A stretch of DNA of 64,000 nt. Origin: Microbacterium sp. Leaf288. GTDB taxonomy: Bacteria > Actinomycetota > Actinomycetes > Actinomycetales > Microbacteriaceae. Positions 62,024 through 64,000 of this stretch are shown one piece after another. How positions within the stretch are numbered: the stretch's first letter is position 1; each line of letters opens with the position of its first letter. The notes below the pieces were generated by a model. That model had not been told where the DNA came from and did not search any database. It saw nothing but the letters and a program-made list of their open reading frames with translations. Location: the NCBI RefSeq assembly GCF_001422925.1, contig NZ_LMNI01000012.1, forward strand, positions 372,345 through 436,344. The letters are read 5' to 3'. The position numbers were made by a program, and so were the translations under genes.

Positions 62024-63340
62024 GTGACGCACACTCCCCCGCCCGATGCCCGTGCGGCAGCGGACGCCGCGCAGCGCGAGGAGGAGTCGCTCCGGGAGCG
62101 CTGGGAGGCGACGGAGCACAGCCTCCGGCAGCGCTTCGACGCGCCGATCAGTCGCGCGACGCGGCTGACGCAGGCGACGATGGCGTGGTTCCCCGTCCGG
62201 GTGTGGCGCCACTTCCTCATCGAGAACGGGTTCCTGCTCGCGGCCGGCGTCAGCTACGTCGCGCTGTTCGCGTGCTTCGCCGCGATCTACGTCGTGTTCG
62301 CGATCGTCGGCATCTGGCTGGGTGGGAGCCCGGATGCCGTCAACGCCCTCATCGACCTGATCAACAGCTACATCCCGGGCCTGATCTCCGATTCAGGCGG
62401 ACTCGCCACCCCCGAAGCGGTGCAGGAGATCGCATCCTCGAACTCCGGCGTCCTCGGCTGGACGGGCGTCATCGCGCTCGGCGCCCTCATCTGGACGGCG
62501 ATCGACTGGGTCACCTACTCCCGTCGCGCGGTGCGCGAGCTGTTCGCCATCCCGCCGGATCGACGAAGCTATTTCCTGCTCAAGGCCAGAGACTTCCTCG
62601 CGGCGCTCATCTTCGGCGCGGCGCTGATCTTCGGCTTTGCGCTCAGCACCGTGGGCACCTACGCCGTCGAATGGATCTTCTCCCTGTTCGGGTTGAAGGA
62701 CACGAGCGCCCTCACCGACATCAGCGTCAGCATCGGCTCGCTCCTCATCGGTTTCGCGGTGACCTCCACGGCGCTCGTCGGTCTGTTCCGATTCCTGACC
62801 GGCACGAAGCTGCCGTGGCGCCGCATCTGGCCAGGCGCCCTGCTCGGCGGACTCGGCATCTCGGTGCTCCAGCTCGGTGCCGGTCTGCTGCTGAGCTACA
62901 CGCCCTCCAACCCGCTGCTGGCGACGTTCGCGATCTTCATCGGGATGCTGCTGTGGTTCCGGCTGCTCGGGATCGTCATGCTCGTCGCGGCGGCGTGGAT
63001 CGCCGTCGCGGCGAAGGACCGCGATGTCGTGATGCTGCCGCAGACCGATGCCGAGCGCGTCGCGGCCGAGCACGCGGCTCTGCTCGTGGCCGCACGGGTG
63101 CGGCTGCGCACCGCGCAGGACGCGCGCGACCAGGCGCCCTGGTACCGCGCGTGGGTCGCCGACCGCGCCGTGCGGGAGGCCGAGGACGAGCTGAGCCAGG
63201 TGGAGGCGGCGACGCCGGCGGCGCCGGTTCGGAACGGGGCCGCGCCGGGGCGGGCGTCGACCCCCGTTCCGTCGGCCGCCGCGACGCCGAGCAAGCCGTC
63301 CAAGCGCGGGCGGTCGCCGCGCGTCCCGCACAACGACTGA
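62024..63340 (+). CDS. YihY/BrkB-like membrane protein
   Basis: This 438-residue protein has a charged N-terminus (1-60) and six helices (about 68-340). The family block is VRVWRHFLIENGFLLAAGVSYVALFACFAAIYVVFA, then GWTGVIALGALIWTA, LLKARDFLAALIFGAALIFGFA and PWRRIWPGALLGGLGISVLQLGAGLLLSY. A long Ala/Pro/Lys-rich cytosolic tail follows (380-438). The YihY/BrkB family was once called RNase BN in error; its function is not settled. It is transcribed separately from sdhCDAB. Confidence 0.88.
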   Translation: MTHTPPPDARAAADAAQREEESLRERWEATEHSLRQRFDAPISRATRLTQATMAWFPVRVWRHFLIENGFLLAAGVSYVALFACFAAIYVVFAIVGIWLGGSPDAVNALIDLINSYIPGLISDSGGLATPEAVQEIASSNSGVLGWTGVIALGALIWTAIDWVTYSRRAVRELFAIPPDRRSYFLLKARDFLAALIFGAALIFGFALSTVGTYAVEWIFSLFGLKDTSALTDISVSIGSLLIGFAVTSTALVGLFRFLTGTKLPWRRIWPGALLGGLGISVLQLGAGLLLSYTPSNPLLATFAIFIGMLLWFRLLGIVMLVAAAWIAVAAKDRDVVMLPQTDAERVAAEHAALLVAARVRLRTAQDARDQAPWYRAWVADRAVREAEDELSQVEAATPAAPVRNGAAPGRASTPVPSAAATPSKPSKRGRSPRVPHND

Positions 63341-63368
63341 TGCGTCCAGCGGTGTCGGTGGCCCCGGA

Positions 63369-63374
63369 TAGTCT
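63369..63374 (+). promoter_or_regulatory. -10 box for a leaderless exonuclease III mRNA
   Basis: TAGTCT followed by TGCCGTC and GTG 63382. Confidence 0.55.
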
Positions 63375-63381
63375 TGCCGTC

Positions 63382-64000
63382 GTGTCTCGCCGTGTTCGCA
63401 TCGCCTCTGTCAACGTCAACGGAATCCGCGCGGCGACGCGCAAAGGCATGCTCGAGTGGCTCGACGCCGCCGACATCGACGTGATGGCCCTCCAGGAGGT
63501 CCGCGCGACCGAAGACGAGCTGCGCGCTGCGCTGCCGGGGTGGGAGATCGTCAACGACGAGGCTCTCGCGAAGGGCCGTGCCGGTGTGGCCGTGGCCAGC
63601 CGCATCCCGTCGGTGGAGGTGCGCCGCGTGCTCGGCCCCGCCGCCGAGGACGCGGCCGAGGTGCTCGACAGTGCCGGCCGCTGGATCGAGGCCGACTTCG
63701 ACATCGACGGCGAGCGCCTGATCGTCGTGAGCGCCTACGTGCACACCGGCGAGGCCGACACCCCCAAGCAGGACGCCAAGTGGGCCTTCCTCGACGCGAT
63801 GGAGGCCCGTATGCCGCAGCTCGAGGCCGCTTCCCCGCTCGCGCTCGTCATGGGCGACCTCAACGTCGGCCACCGCGAGTTCGACATCCGCAATTGGAAG
63901 GGCAACGTCAAGAAGGCCGGGTTCCTCCCCCGCGAGCGCGCCTACTTCGACCGGTTCTTCGGCGAGGAGGGCGCGGAGGTCACCGGCGCGGACGGCTCGA
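63382..64000 (+). CDS. xthA: Exodeoxyribonuclease III (partial, runs off the window)
   Basis: The visible 206 residues start MSRRVRIASVNVNGIRAATRKG and have MALQEVRATEDEL (metal Glu), GRAGVAVASR, SAYVHTGEADTPKQDAKWAFL and ALVMGDLNVGHREFDIRNWKGN (Asp and Asn of the active site). This is the exonuclease III/AP endonuclease fold that repairs abasic sites. The C-terminal HxD motif lies beyond the window. GTG 63382 follows the leaderless box; no other start fits. Confidence 0.95.
   Translation, partial: MSRRVRIASVNVNGIRAATRKGMLEWLDAADIDVMALQEVRATEDELRAALPGWEIVNDEALAKGRAGVAVASRIPSVEVRRVLGPAAEDAAEVLDSAGRWIEADFDIDGERLIVVSAYVHTGEADTPKQDAKWAFLDAMEARMPQLEAASPLALVMGDLNVGHREFDIRNWKGNVKKAGFLPRERAYFDRFFGEEGAEVTGADGS

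Overview
The window is about 64 kb of a very GC-rich actinobacterial chromosome, most likely from the Microbacteriaceae and probably Microbacterium. The grounds are strong G/C bias at third codon positions, many GTG starts, GTGA/ATGA stop-start overlaps, the acyl-CoA carboxylase alpha/beta/epsilon set, a fused RmlC-RmlD protein, and constant use of the word GGATGC(T/C)GCGG. From memory, the order of much of the housekeeping content (rml genes, LCP, purE-purK, PH-domain protein, birA, accD-accE, maf, biotin-carrying alpha subunit, lpdA, PNP-phosphomutase, cdd-deoA-add, sdhCDAB) parallels the Rv3264-Rv3319 segment of Mycobacterium tuberculosis. This looks like an old conserved backbone interrupted by accessory blocks.

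Layout. 0-8 kb: surface glycan genes, comprising the end of an ABC-2 export permease, its Wzt-type ATPase, two glycosyltransferases, the dTDP-L-rhamnose pathway (rmlA, rmlB, fused rmlC-rmlD) and an LCP glycopolymer ligase. 8-26 kb: purE/purK, a PH-domain membrane protein, birA, carboxylase genes, a histidine kinase/response regulator pair with a membrane protein, an RNA methyltransferase, maf, lpdA, purine nucleoside phosphorylase and a phosphohexomutase with a large acidic insert. 26-32 kb: a dipeptide/oligopeptide-type ABC importer and a GNAT acetyltransferase. 32-42 kb: a predicted nuclease gene between palindromic repeats, then the mannitol regulon (mtlR divergent from a IIB protein, HPr, EI, mtlA, mtlF, mtlD). 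42-48 kb: hydrolase, TauE/SafE exporter, flavin monooxygenase, bile-acid/sodium-type symporter, NAD-dependent epimerase, and a second predicted nuclease gene between a different palindrome family. 48-57 kb, minus strand: a nucleoside uptake and salvage block (lipoprotein, two-domain ATPase, two permeases, cdd, deoA, add). 57-64 kb: mannose-1-phosphate guanylyltransferase, sdhCDAB, a YihY/BrkB-like membrane protein and the start of exonuclease III.

The strongest anomaly is in ptsI (enzyme I of the phosphotransferase system). A perfect 91-bp tandem duplication at 37980-38161 shifts the frame exactly at the EI active-site signature, and deleting one copy restores a full 551-residue protein. Other items worth attention are: a family of nested GGGGCGC palindromes in intergenic gaps, hairpins and brackets built from the GGATGC word, two stand-alone PD-(D/E)XK nuclease genes each bracketed by palindromic repeats, and fifteen genes whose start codon lies 6-7 nt after a TANNNT -10 box, which predicts leaderless mRNAs. 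I saw no tRNA, rRNA, insertion sequence, prophage or CRISPR array.
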